DNA of 64,000 nt from Chlorobiota bacterium (lineage in GTDB: Bacteria > Bacteroidota > Ignavibacteria > OLB7), in assembly GCA_016700335.1 (NCBI GenBank), contig CP065014.1, positions 471,001 through 535,000 of the forward strand. Direction: 5' to 3'. Each line of letters begins with the position of its first letter. Position 1 is the stretch's first letter. A program made the translations under genes and the position numbers. Below, one piece after another: positions 53,067 to 61,815 of this stretch. The notes beneath the pieces were generated by a model, which was not told the origin of the DNA, did not search any database, and saw only the letters and a program-made list of their open reading frames with translations.

Positions 53067-53636
53067 ATGTATTTATTCTTTGACACTGAAACAACTGGTT
53101 TGCCAAAAAACTGGAAAGCACCAATAACTGATTTGGAAAATTGGCCAAGATTAGTTCAGTTGGCTTGGTTAGTATATGATAATATTGGAAATAAAATTTC
53201 TACTAAGAATTTCATTGTAAAACCATCTGGTTTTATTATCTCTGAAGAATCAACAAAGATACATGGGATTACGCATGAACTAGCTTTAAAATCTGGTTTT
53301 GAGATAACTGAAGTTTTAAATGAGTTCATTCAAGATGTTAATGTTGCAAACTGCTTAGTGGCTCATAATATGAGTTTTGATGAGAAAATTATTGGAGCTG
53401 AGTTTTTGAGATTTAAAATGGATAACAATATTGCATCAAAGAAAAAATTATGTACAATGATGAATTCTACAAATTTTTGTAAAATCTCAGGACCTTATGG
53501 AAATAAATGGCCAAAATTATCGGAATTGCATTTTAAACTTTTTAAAACTGATTTTTCAGAAGCTCATAATGCATTAGTAGATATTGAGATAACAGCAAAG
53601 TGCTTTTGGGAATTAAAGTCTTTAGGTATACTTTAA
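53067..53636 (+). CDS. DnaQ-like 3'-5' exonuclease
   Basis: 189 aa DEDDh exonuclease. ExoI FFDTETTGLP (4-13, two catalytic acids), ExoII VAHNMSFDEKIIGAEF (Asp) and ExoIII EAHNALVDIEITAKCFWEL (His/Asp). Like the proofreading epsilon subunit or a free RNase T-like enzyme; no polymerase domain. Between hppD and yraN with tight spacing (9 and 21 bases), so co-transcribed but not clearly related. Confidence 0.9.
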   Translation: MYLFFDTETTGLPKNWKAPITDLENWPRLVQLAWLVYDNIGNKISTKNFIVKPSGFIISEESTKIHGITHELALKSGFEITEVLNEFIQDVNVANCLVAHNMSFDEKIIGAEFLRFKMDNNIASKKKLCTMMNSTNFCKISGPYGNKWPKLSELHFKLFKTDFSEAHNALVDIEITAKCFWELKSLGIL

Positions 53637-53657
53637 AGAACAAATATTATTTACATA

Positions 53658-54020
53658 ATGAATACCCGAGAAATTGGTTTGATTCAAGAAGAAATTGCCT
53701 TAAACTTTCTTTTGAATAAAGGTTATACCCTAGTAAAAAAAAATTTCAGATTAGGTAGAATTGGAGAAATTGATATCGTAATGAAAGACAAACATATATT
53801 TGTTTTTATTGAAGTTAAATCACGTTTCAATAATAAATACGGTGGATCTGAGTTAGCAGTTTCTATTGGAAAGCGTAAACAAGTTAGAAAAGTTGCAGAA
53901 GGATTTGTTCAAATTATGAACTTGGAAAACTTTGAAGGGAGGTTTGATATTGTAGCAATAGATTATCTAGATAATATATCTAGTAAACCAAGTATCAACC
54001 ATATTGTCAATGCTTTCTAA
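53658..54020 (+). CDS. yraN: YraN-family (UPF0102) endonuclease-like protein
   Basis: 120 aa. Restriction-endonuclease-like fold: GLIQEEIALNFLLNKGYTLV, RLGRIGEIDIVMKDKHIFVF and IEVKSRF with the E-D-ExK metal pattern, then RKQVRKVAEGFV and FDIVAIDYL. Conserved in bacteria, function not settled. Follows the exonuclease closely. Confidence 0.92.
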   Translation: MNTREIGLIQEEIALNFLLNKGYTLVKKNFRLGRIGEIDIVMKDKHIFVFIEVKSRFNNKYGGSELAVSIGKRKQVRKVAEGFVQIMNLENFEGRFDIVAIDYLDNISSKPSINHIVNAF

Positions 54021-54129
54021 ACTAAGTTAAAACTAATTGTATCATATAAATTCAGATTTAATATCTAAAAGCTAAAATCTCAAATTTATTTAATTAATAA
54101 GTATACTGAATTAAAAACATAAAAAAGAA

Positions 54130-54603
54130 TTGAAAAATCAACTATATATTTTATTCATAATTATTTTTGTATATGATAATTTGTTAGCAAGAAAGAAGCC
54201 TCAAATTTCAATAACTAAACCACAAGTTTTTAATACAGATAAATCAAAAAACCAAAATTCTGATTTTGGAATTATCAAGGGGACAGTCTATTACCCAGAT
54301 ACATTGAATCCAAAAGATTTTAGAGTAATAGCTGAAAATGTTGAAACAAAAGATACAGTTTCATCCACCCAAATTGAATCAAGAAAAAAGAATACTTACT
54401 CATTAAAATTAAAAATTGGAAAGTATTACATTTATGCATTCACAAATCTAATGCCTAATACAAGAGCATATTTCACTGAGTGGGTTGTTTGCAAACAAGA
54501 ACCTTGGTGTCATTCTCATGAAAAAGTAATTGTAAATGTAAACGCTGGAAAAACAATTGATAAAGTAAATCCTGTTGATTGGATTAATTTATTAATTGAT
54601 TAA
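54130..54603 (+). CDS. Exported protein with regulatory-like beta domain, 157 aa
   Basis: TTG start after AACATAAAAAAGAA. N-terminal hydrophobic signal (LYILFIIIFVYDNLLA), then GIIKGTVYYPDTLNPKDFRV, a Carboxypep_D_reg-like sandwich with KIGKYYIYAFTNLMPNTRAY and an unpaired Cys pair (CKQEPWCHSHEK about 126-137). Secreted or periplasmic, function unknown. Directly upstream of the PorE-like gene, 101 bases apart. Confidence 0.72.
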   Translation: MKNQLYILFIIIFVYDNLLARKKPQISITKPQVFNTDKSKNQNSDFGIIKGTVYYPDTLNPKDFRVIAENVETKDTVSSTQIESRKKNTYSLKLKIGKYYIYAFTNLMPNTRAYFTEWVVCKQEPWCHSHEKVIVNVNAGKTIDKVNPVDWINLLID

Positions 54604-54654
54604 AAGAAATATTGAATAATTAAAATTAGGTGCAACGAATTTGATAAAATATGC

Positions 54655-54662
54655 TACGTTTG
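54655..54662 (+). promoter_or_regulatory. -7 box (TACGTTTG) upstream of the PorE-like gene
   Basis: Matches TAnnTTTG. It overlaps the start of a longer frame from ATG 54651, so the start after it, ATG 54705, is favoured. Confidence 0.45.
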
Positions 54663-54704
54663 ATTGTTATATTTATAAATAATTTAAAAAATAATTATCA
54701 AAAT

Positions 54705-56534
54705 ATGAAAATACAATTTTTGTTATTAACAATTATCTCAATACTTTTTATTTCTTGTGGAAACTTAGGCAACATCTTAGTTAGACAGGCTGGACAAATA
54801 CTAGTGGATGAAATTTCAAAGGAGATTGTTGATATTATAGTCAAAGATGGAACTACAAAACAAGATATTCCAAGTTTAGAGGAATATGTAAATAAAAACG
54901 CTCCAAGCGAAGATGCATTTGTAGCTGTTCAAAAAATTGCTGGATTAAATGTGAACGCCAGAGAATGGGATAAATCTATGGAAGTTTATAAAAAGTATAA
55001 ACCTAAGTTCCCAGGTATGGAAAGTAGATTTGATAAAATAATTTCCAACCTTAACGCTAAGGAAGAAGGAATTAAACCAAACAAGTTACCAGATGAAGTA
55101 AACAAGCCAAACACTCAAAGTTATATTCCACAACCTACAGCAGACAATAAAGGGCTTTACTTTTGTTCAAACAATAGACCTGAAGGGGAAGGTGGTGAAG
55201 ATGTATATTATTCTGAATTTTCAAATGGTAAATGGCAAAATGCTAAAAATATTTCTGATGTTAATAGTAAAGGAAACGATGCTCCAAATAGTATTTCTGT
55301 TGATGGAAACGAATTGTATGTTTTTAGAAATGGGAAGAATTTCGTTAGTGCAAAACAACGGAATGGATCATGGTCTGATTTAAACAGTATCAATGAGATA
55401 AATTCTTCAAGCTGGCAAGGGGATGCAATATTATCACCAGATGGAAATGCAATTTTCTTCTCAAGTGATAGAAGTGGTGGGGTTGGTGATTATCATGCTA
55501 AAGATAAAGAATACTTTCATGGAGGCCGTTGGGGAAATACTGATATTTATGTAAGCGAAAAACAACCAGATGGGAAATGGGGATCTCCTGTGAATATTGG
55601 TAGTGTAATTAACACTCCTTATACTGAAAGAACACCTTTTATACATCCTGATGGTAAAACACTGTATTTCAGTTCAGATGGCCATGCTGGTCTTGGGAAA
55701 ATGGATGTTTTTAAATCTACTAGATTGAACAATGATTCTTGGACTAAGTGGAGTGAACCTGTAAATCTAGGGAAAGAAATAAACAACGCATCTGATGATT
55801 GGGGTTATAAAATAACTACTGATGGAGAGAAAGCATATTTCGCAAAATTTGATGCTGATAAAAAAGAGTCCGATATTTACTCAATAGGTCTGCCAAAAAC
55901 TGCTAAGCCAGATCCTGTTGCAACTATTCATGGAAAAGTTACTGATCAGGATGGAAACAAATTATATGATGCATCAATTCGATGGGAGAATTTAATTACA
56001 AGTAAAATTGTTGGTGAACTTAAGAGCAATCCTCAAGATGCAACATATTTTGCAGTTCTACCATTAGGAAACAACTATGGATTTTATGCAAATAAGGAAG
56101 GATATTACCCTGTTACAGTAAATATAGATTTATTAAAACAGAAAAATAGTATAGATATTAATCAAGACTTTAAGTTAGTTAAAATTACTACAAATGTACC
56201 AATAAGAATTAATAATGTATTTTTTGATTTTGATAAATATGACTTAAAATCAGAATCAAATGCAGAGTTAAACCGTTTGGCTACAACTTTAAATACTGAT
56301 TATAAAAATAATAATATCGAGATTTTAGGACATACAGATAATCAAGGTGCAGATGCTTATAACCTTACTTTATCTCATAAAAGAGCTGAATCCGTAATGA
56401 AATATCTTGTTTCTAAAGGATGTAATTCAAGTTTATTAAGTGCTAAGGGTTTTGGTAAAACTAAGCCTATTGCAAGTAATGATAAAGAAGCAGGAAGATC
56501 TTTAAATAGAAGAGTAGAATTTATGATAAAGTAA
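54705..56534 (+). CDS. OmpA lipoprotein with TPR-like, WD40-like and CRD domains (PorE-like)
   Basis: 609 aa. Lipobox ISC (Cys about 18 of MKIQFLLLTIISILFISCGN). Domains: short helical TPR-like region (about 50-110, AREWDKSMEVYKKYKPKFPG), PD40/WD40-like propeller (about 120-395; GLYFCSNNRPEG, AIFFSSDRSGG, TLYFSSDGHAG), carboxypeptidase regulatory domain (TIHGKVTDQDGNKLYDASIR), and OmpA peptidoglycan-binding domain (about 500-609; NNVFFDFDKYDL, ILGHTDNQGADAYN). This order is that of PorE, a T9SS part in Porphyromonas (PG1058). T9SS cargo in this window supports that role. An alternative is a generic OmpA/PD40 protein. Confidence 0.85.
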   Translation: MKIQFLLLTIISILFISCGNLGNILVRQAGQILVDEISKEIVDIIVKDGTTKQDIPSLEEYVNKNAPSEDAFVAVQKIAGLNVNAREWDKSMEVYKKYKPKFPGMESRFDKIISNLNAKEEGIKPNKLPDEVNKPNTQSYIPQPTADNKGLYFCSNNRPEGEGGEDVYYSEFSNGKWQNAKNISDVNSKGNDAPNSISVDGNELYVFRNGKNFVSAKQRNGSWSDLNSINEINSSSWQGDAILSPDGNAIFFSSDRSGGVGDYHAKDKEYFHGGRWGNTDIYVSEKQPDGKWGSPVNIGSVINTPYTERTPFIHPDGKTLYFSSDGHAGLGKMDVFKSTRLNNDSWTKWSEPVNLGKEINNASDDWGYKITTDGEKAYFAKFDADKKESDIYSIGLPKTAKPDPVATIHGKVTDQDGNKLYDASIRWENLITSKIVGELKSNPQDATYFAVLPLGNNYGFYANKEGYYPVTVNIDLLKQKNSIDINQDFKLVKITTNVPIRINNVFFDFDKYDLKSESNAELNRLATTLNTDYKNNNIEILGHTDNQGADAYNLTLSHKRAESVMKYLVSKGCNSSLLSAKGFGKTKPIASNDKEAGRSLNRRVEFMIK

Positions 56535-56565
56535 TATTGGAATCATTTTTCAAATGATAATTATT

Positions 56566-56604
56566 AAAAAAAAGATCAGCTCTATTAAGAACTGATCTTT
56601 TTTT
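56566..56604 (+). terminator. Terminator of the PorE-like gene, possibly bidirectional
   Basis: AAAAAAAAGATCAG (56566-56579) pairs with CTGATCTTTTTTT (56592-56604); the loop carries a further TCT/AGA pairing. Lies between the convergent PorE-like gene and clpC. Confidence 0.9.
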
Positions 56605-56625
56605 AATATACATATATCTAGAATA

Positions 56626-59232
56626 TCAACTTTTTTTCTTACGAGTATTCTTAACTGGTGAATTTTCTATTGGGTCATTTTCATCAACAGCTGGAAGTAA
56701 TGTTGGCTCTTCTATAGATTTAGTAATTTCAATATTTAATTCATCATTTACAATTGATACAGGTGTAATTTTACCATCAACTCTATAGCTCAAAATTTTA
56801 CTACCACTTTCTAATTCTATATTTAAAACCGAACCAACTGGTAATTCACCAAGAAGAATAAGTTCACTAACTTCATCTTCAATATACTTTTGAATTGCTC
56901 TTCTTAATGGTCTTGCACCAAATTTATCATCATAACCTTTTTCTGCTAAATAGTGTTTTGCATCTTCAGTCACATTTATTGTAATGTTCATAGAAATAAT
57001 TCTCTTGAATAACTTATTTAACTGAATATCAATAATTCTAAAGATATCATCTCTTGTTAATTGACGAAATACAATAGTATCATCTAATCTATTTAGAAAT
57101 TCTGGATTGAAAACTCTTTTCATTGCAGTTTCTAAAGTAGCCTTCATTTCATCATATTTATCTGCTTCCTTAGAATCTGTAAATCCCATAATTCCTCCTG
57201 CCTTAATATCTCTAACACCAAGATTAGAAGTCATTATAATGATAGTATTCTTAAAATCAACTTTTCTACCTAAGCTATCAGTTAGTACACCATCATCCAA
57301 AACTTGAAGTAAGATGTTGAACACATCAGGATGAGCTTTTTCAATTTCATCTAGAAGAATAACAGAATATGGTTTTCTTCTAACTTTCTCAGTTAACTGT
57401 CCACCTTCTTCATAACCTACATATCCAGGAGGAGCACCTACTAATCTAGAAACTGAGAATTTCTCCATATATTCACTCATATCAATTCTGATTAAAGAGT
57501 CTTCAGAGCTAAATAAATACCTAGCTAAAGATTTAACTAATTCAGTTTTTCCAACACCAGTAGGACCAAGAAAAACAAATGAACCTATAGGTCGATTTGG
57601 ATCTTTTAAACCTGCTCTTGAACGACGGATAGCTTTAGTTAAATGCAATATTGCTTCTTCTTGACCAATTACTTCTTCTTTTAACTTATCAGCCATTTTC
57701 ATAAGCTTCAAAGATTCTTCTTCAGCAATTTTTTTAACTGGTATTCCAGTCATCATTCCAACAACTTCAGCAACATTATCTTCAACTACATCAACTATAT
57801 TTTGTTCACTTGAATTTTCCCATTCTTCTTTTGCAAATTCTAATTCATTTTGTAATCTTTTTTCCATATCTCGAAGTCTTGCAGCTTCCTCGAAGTTCTG
57901 ACTTCTTACAACTTGATTTTTTTCTAGTTTAACTTCATCAATTCTTTTTTCGAGATCCATTATATTTTGTGGAACAACAATACTACTTAGTCTAACTCTC
58001 GAGCCTACTTCATCTAACACATCCAAGGCTTTATCAGGTAAAAATCTATCAGTTATATATCTATCAGATAAAAACACACAGGCTTTAACAGCTTCTTCAG
58101 TATATCTTACATTATGGTGTTCTTCATATTTATTCTTTACATTCATCAAAATCTGTAAGGTTTCTTCAATAGATGGAGGCTCAACCATAACTTTTTGGAA
58201 TCTTCTATCTAAAGCGCCATCTTTCTCAATAAATTGTCTGTACTCATCTAAAGTTGTAGCTCCAATACATTGTATATCACCTCTGGATAAAGCTGGTTTG
58301 AACATATTAGAAGCATCTAATGAACCAGAAGCTCCACCAGCACCAACTATTGTATGTAACTCATCAATAAAAAGAATTACATCTTTAGCTTTTTCCAACT
58401 CAGTCATCACTGCCTTCATTCTTTCCTCAAATTGACCACGATATTTAGTACCTGCAACTAATGCAGCTAAATCAAGGGTAACAATTCTTTTATCATGTAA
58501 TACTCTTGATACTTTCTTTTGGACAATTCTTAAAGCCAAACCTTCAGCAATTGCAGTTTTACCAACTCCTGGTTCTCCTATAAGTACTGGATTGTTTTTC
58601 TTTCTTCTAGATAAAATTTGAGCTACTCTTTCAATCTCCTTTTCACGACCAATTACGGGGTCTAGTTTATCATCATTAGCAAGTTTTGTTAAATCTCTAC
58701 CAAAATTATCTAACACAGGAGTTTTCACTCTTTCATGACGTTCACGAGATGATTTTGGCTGACCAGTTGATGTACTTGTTGATTGAGAAGTTGATTTTCC
58801 AGAATGAATCTGTGATAATTCTTGTTTTACAGAATCATAAGTAATAGTGAATTGGGCTAAAATCTGAGAAGCAATATTATCATCGTCCCTTAGAAGTGCA
58901 AGTAGCAAGTGTTCAGTTCCAATTATATCGCTTTTGTACATTGTTGCCTCTAATCCTGTAATCTTAAGTACTCTTTCAGCTTGTTTAGTTAATGGAATAT
59001 TACCAATCGTTGGAGTTCCGCCTGTAGAACGGACTGTCTCTTCAATAGCTTTTTTAATTCTAAATAAATCTCCACCGAGGTTGCGAAGTATTTTTACTGC
59101 AATTCCTTCACCTTCTCTTATAATTCCTAAAAGAAGATGTTCTGTTCCAATGTAATCATGACCTAATCTTAAAGCTTCCTCGCGACTTAGCCTTATTACA
59201 TCGTTTACTCTGTTTGAAAAATTGTTTGCCAT
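56626..59232 (-). CDS. clpC: ATP-dependent Clp protease ATPase ClpC
   Basis: 868 aa AAA+ unfoldase. N-terminal double Clp-N repeat (1-145, HDYIGTEHLLLGIIREGEG), AAA1 with GEPGVGKTAIAEGLA, UVR motif in the middle domain (NFEEAARLRDMEKRLQNELE), AAA2 with GPTGVGKTELVKSLA, and the ClpB-D2-small domain. The UVR-bearing middle marks ClpC rather than ClpA/ClpB. Delivers proteins to ClpP. The last 50 residues are acidic, then basic (NTRKKKS), and specific to this lineage. Alone, without ctsR/mcsAB as in Firmicutes. Confidence 0.97.
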   Translation of the reverse strand: MANNFSNRVNDVIRLSREEALRLGHDYIGTEHLLLGIIREGEGIAVKILRNLGGDLFRIKKAIEETVRSTGGTPTIGNIPLTKQAERVLKITGLEATMYKSDIIGTEHLLLALLRDDDNIASQILAQFTITYDSVKQELSQIHSGKSTSQSTSTSTGQPKSSRERHERVKTPVLDNFGRDLTKLANDDKLDPVIGREKEIERVAQILSRRKKNNPVLIGEPGVGKTAIAEGLALRIVQKKVSRVLHDKRIVTLDLAALVAGTKYRGQFEERMKAVMTELEKAKDVILFIDELHTIVGAGGASGSLDASNMFKPALSRGDIQCIGATTLDEYRQFIEKDGALDRRFQKVMVEPPSIEETLQILMNVKNKYEEHHNVRYTEEAVKACVFLSDRYITDRFLPDKALDVLDEVGSRVRLSSIVVPQNIMDLEKRIDEVKLEKNQVVRSQNFEEAARLRDMEKRLQNELEFAKEEWENSSEQNIVDVVEDNVAEVVGMMTGIPVKKIAEEESLKLMKMADKLKEEVIGQEEAILHLTKAIRRSRAGLKDPNRPIGSFVFLGPTGVGKTELVKSLARYLFSSEDSLIRIDMSEYMEKFSVSRLVGAPPGYVGYEEGGQLTEKVRRKPYSVILLDEIEKAHPDVFNILLQVLDDGVLTDSLGRKVDFKNTIIIMTSNLGVRDIKAGGIMGFTDSKEADKYDEMKATLETAMKRVFNPEFLNRLDDTIVFRQLTRDDIFRIIDIQLNKLFKRIISMNITINVTEDAKHYLAEKGYDDKFGARPLRRAIQKYIEDEVSELILLGELPVGSVLNIELESGSKILSYRVDGKITPVSIVNDELNIEITKSIEEPTLLPAVDENDPIENSPVKNTRKKKS

Positions 59233-59550
59233 TCTATTTTTTTTCTAATGAATTTTAAGATGATTTCATCAAAATATTGTTGCTATTTAAATTTGCTTTA
59301 TCAATAAATACTTTGTTAATTAAAAAAAATAATACTTCAAATTAATTATAAATGTGACACATTATCTAAAACACCGCAACAAAATATTTGTTCTAATTTT
59401 AAAATATTATAATTAAATATAACTTTATATTTCTTGACGTATTAACACTAAATAGTATTTGATAGTTACATTTTATTAAAATATGATTATGAATTATTTC
59501 TTGTATTTTTTAAATTCAAAATAATAATAATTTATTGAAAGTATTTCTAA

Positions 59551-59569
59551 TTGGTATAATATATACCAA
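59551..59569. promoter_or_regulatory. Inverted repeat, candidate operator
   Basis: TTGGTATA (59551-59558) and TATACCAA (59562-59569) with a 3-base spacer. 52 bases upstream of the metH -7 box; the form is that of a repressor or activator site. Confidence 0.45.
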
Positions 59570-59620
59570 ATGTTACTTTGATTCATTTAGAACTTTATAT
59601 ATTAAAATATAAATTAAAGC

Positions 59621-59628
59621 TAATTTTG
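59621..59628 (+). promoter_or_regulatory. -7 box (TAATTTTG) upstream of the metH half
   Basis: Matches TAnnTTTG and is 19 bases before the ATG at 59647. It places transcription start inside the earlier frame, so ATG 59647 is the true start, not the codon at 59578. Confidence 0.6.
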
Positions 59629-59646
59629 CAAACTATAAAAAATAAT

Positions 59647-61737
59647 ATGTCAGAAATTAAATGTATATATGATCCACTAATGGAGCTAATGGCTCATTAT
59701 GCTGGAAAAAAAGCAACGAAAGAAAAAGTTGACGTTGCTAACATCACTATTGAAGAACGTCTTAAGTTAAGAATAATTGATGGAGATCAAATTGGTATAA
59801 GCGATGATCTATTAGAGGGCATGAAAAATCATACACCATTAATTATTATCAATGATATTTTATTGGATGGTATGAAAGTGGTTGGTGAACTTTTTGGTTC
59901 TGGTCAAATGCAATTACCATTTGTTTTGCAATCAGCTGAAACAATGAAAACTGCTGTTGCCTTTCTAGAAAAATATATGGAAAAAGAAGATACTACTACA
60001 AAAGGAACAATTGTTTTAGCAACTGTTAAAGGAGATGTACATGATATTGGAAAAAATTTAGTTGATATTATACTTACTAACAATGGTTACACAGTTATAA
60101 ATCTTGGAATAAAAGTAGCTGTTGATTTAATGCTCGATTCTGCTGAAAAAAATAAAGCTCAAGCAATTGGCATGAGTGGTCTTTTAGTTAAAAGCACATT
60201 AATTATGAAAGAAAATCTTGAACTTATGAAAGGGCGTGGAATTACCATTCCTGTAATTTTGGGTGGTGCTGCTTTAACTAGAAGATATGTTGAGAGTGAC
60301 TTGAGAAGTATTTATGGTGAAAATGTTGGTTATGCTGCTGATGCTTTTGATGGACTTCATTTTATGGAAAATATTTCTGCTGGGAAAAGTATATTAAACA
60401 TTGGTTCTAATAATATTGAGAATGAAGTATCAGTTAAGAGAAAATTAATAGATCGAGAGACTCTATTTATAGATATTGCTGATGAAATAGATACAATTGA
60501 TATAAAATCAATATTTGACTTTACATTTAATGATGATATTCTTTTTGTTGTAAAATTAAATGAAGGAATAGTTGGATTTGTATCATTAAAATATATAGAA
60601 AATGATATTAAAGAGATAACAAATATCAAGCTGTATGATGAACAAAAGAATTCCTTAATTGATGTTATAAATGCCTTAAAATTAACTTTAAACAATGATG
60701 AGAGTTTGCTTATTAATATTCCACTAGATGATAAATTATATCATAGAGTTTATAAAGCATTTGGTTTTACAAATGTTGAAAATCTAACCGATAATGGAAA
60801 TATAACAAGTTTAATCTATAAAAAAAATAACACTAATAAATTACTAGAGAATAAAATTGTTTTAAAAGTTATTCCAGATTATCAAAATATAAATCCACCT
60901 TTTTTAGGAGTAAATATTATTGAAGATATTAGAATTGAGAAAGTTTTTGAATATATAAATGAAGTTGCTTTGATACGTGGGCAATGGCTATTTAAAAAAG
61001 GATCTAAAACAAATGAAGATTATAAAAATGAGTTAGATAAAATAGTTTACCCTAAACTTGATGAATTAAAATTGCTTGCAAAAAGAGAAAAACTTATTGA
61101 GCCAAAATGCGTGTATGGATATTTTCCTTGTAACTCTGATGGTAATTCTCTTATTATTTATAAACCAAAAAATATATCAACAAATCAACTTCATTCAAAA
61201 TGGGATTTAAACTTAAATTCTGGAATAGAAAATTTTGAAGAATATTGTAAGTTTGATTTTCCAAGACAAAACGGAGAAAGGGAATTATGTATATCAGATT
61301 ATTTTAAACCAAAATCTCTAAATGAGTTTGATGTAGTATCTTTTCAGATTGTTACAGTTGGTCAAAAAGCAAGTGAATATACAGCCAAATTATTTCAAGA
61401 TGGTAATTTTTCAAATTATTTATATTTTCATGGTTTGTCTGTGGAATGTGCTGAAGCATTAGCTGAGTATATGCACAGAACAACAAGAATAGAACTTGGA
61501 ATTAATCATAATGATGCAACAGATGTTAGAAAGCTTTTTGCTCAAGGATACCAAGGAAGTAGATATTCTTTCGGTTACCCTGCTTGCCCAAATCTTGAAG
61601 ATCAATCAAAAATATTTGATTTGTTAAAACCAGAAAGAATAGGAGTATCGCTATCTGAAGAATTTATGCTTGAACCTGAACAATCAACAAGTGCTATTAT
61701 AGTTCATAATTCTTTGGCGAAATATTTTAATGTTTAA
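59647..61737 (+). CDS. metH: Methionine synthase C-terminal half (cap, B12, activation) with inserted domain
   Basis: 696 aa. Present: four-helix cap domain (1-115, PFVLQSAETMKTAVAFLEKY), B12-binding domain (about 118-245) with DVHDIGKN (His ligand), GMSGLLVKST and PVILGGAALTRRY, and the AdoMet-binding activation domain (about 410-690: PPFLGVNIIEDIRIEKVFEY, FDFPRQNGERELCISDYF, YQGSRYSFGYPACPN). Missing: homocysteine- and folate-binding domains, so these must be other genes. Between the B12 and activation domains lies an extra segment of about 140 residues (60418-60837) with LNEGIVGFVSLKYI and LYHRVYKAFGFTNV that looks like a degenerate GNAT fold. folP follows 78 bases later. Confidence 0.9.
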   Translation: MSEIKCIYDPLMELMAHYAGKKATKEKVDVANITIEERLKLRIIDGDQIGISDDLLEGMKNHTPLIIINDILLDGMKVVGELFGSGQMQLPFVLQSAETMKTAVAFLEKYMEKEDTTTKGTIVLATVKGDVHDIGKNLVDIILTNNGYTVINLGIKVAVDLMLDSAEKNKAQAIGMSGLLVKSTLIMKENLELMKGRGITIPVILGGAALTRRYVESDLRSIYGENVGYAADAFDGLHFMENISAGKSILNIGSNNIENEVSVKRKLIDRETLFIDIADEIDTIDIKSIFDFTFNDDILFVVKLNEGIVGFVSLKYIENDIKEITNIKLYDEQKNSLIDVINALKLTLNNDESLLINIPLDDKLYHRVYKAFGFTNVENLTDNGNITSLIYKKNNTNKLLENKIVLKVIPDYQNINPPFLGVNIIEDIRIEKVFEYINEVALIRGQWLFKKGSKTNEDYKNELDKIVYPKLDELKLLAKREKLIEPKCVYGYFPCNSDGNSLIIYKPKNISTNQLHSKWDLNLNSGIENFEEYCKFDFPRQNGERELCISDYFKPKSLNEFDVVSFQIVTVGQKASEYTAKLFQDGNFSNYLYFHGLSVECAEALAEYMHRTTRIELGINHNDATDVRKLFAQGYQGSRYSFGYPACPNLEDQSKIFDLLKPERIGVSLSEEFMLEPEQSTSAIIVHNSLAKYFNV

Positions 61738-61815
61738 AACATCTACATTGTTAATTCAACAATAAATATTTTTTTAAAATAGATTTTTTTTTGTTTCATT
61801 TCCTAACTTCAAAAT

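Larger units (their letters stand above)
59233..59646. other. Divergent intergenic region clpC / metH half
   Basis: 414 AT-rich bases. Contains an 8-3-8 inverted repeat TTGGTATA-ATA-TATACCAA at 59551-59569 and a TAATTTTG box at 59621-59628. No CIRCE element, heat-shock box, cobalamin or SAM riboswitch was seen. A longer metH frame from ATT/TTG-type codons near 59578 lies upstream of the promoter box and is not used. Confidence 0.6.

Noticed and set aside
59233..59646. Cobalamin or SAM riboswitch before metH
   Set aside because: No B12-box word, no SAM-riboswitch core and no strong multi-stem structure found; only a simple inverted repeat.
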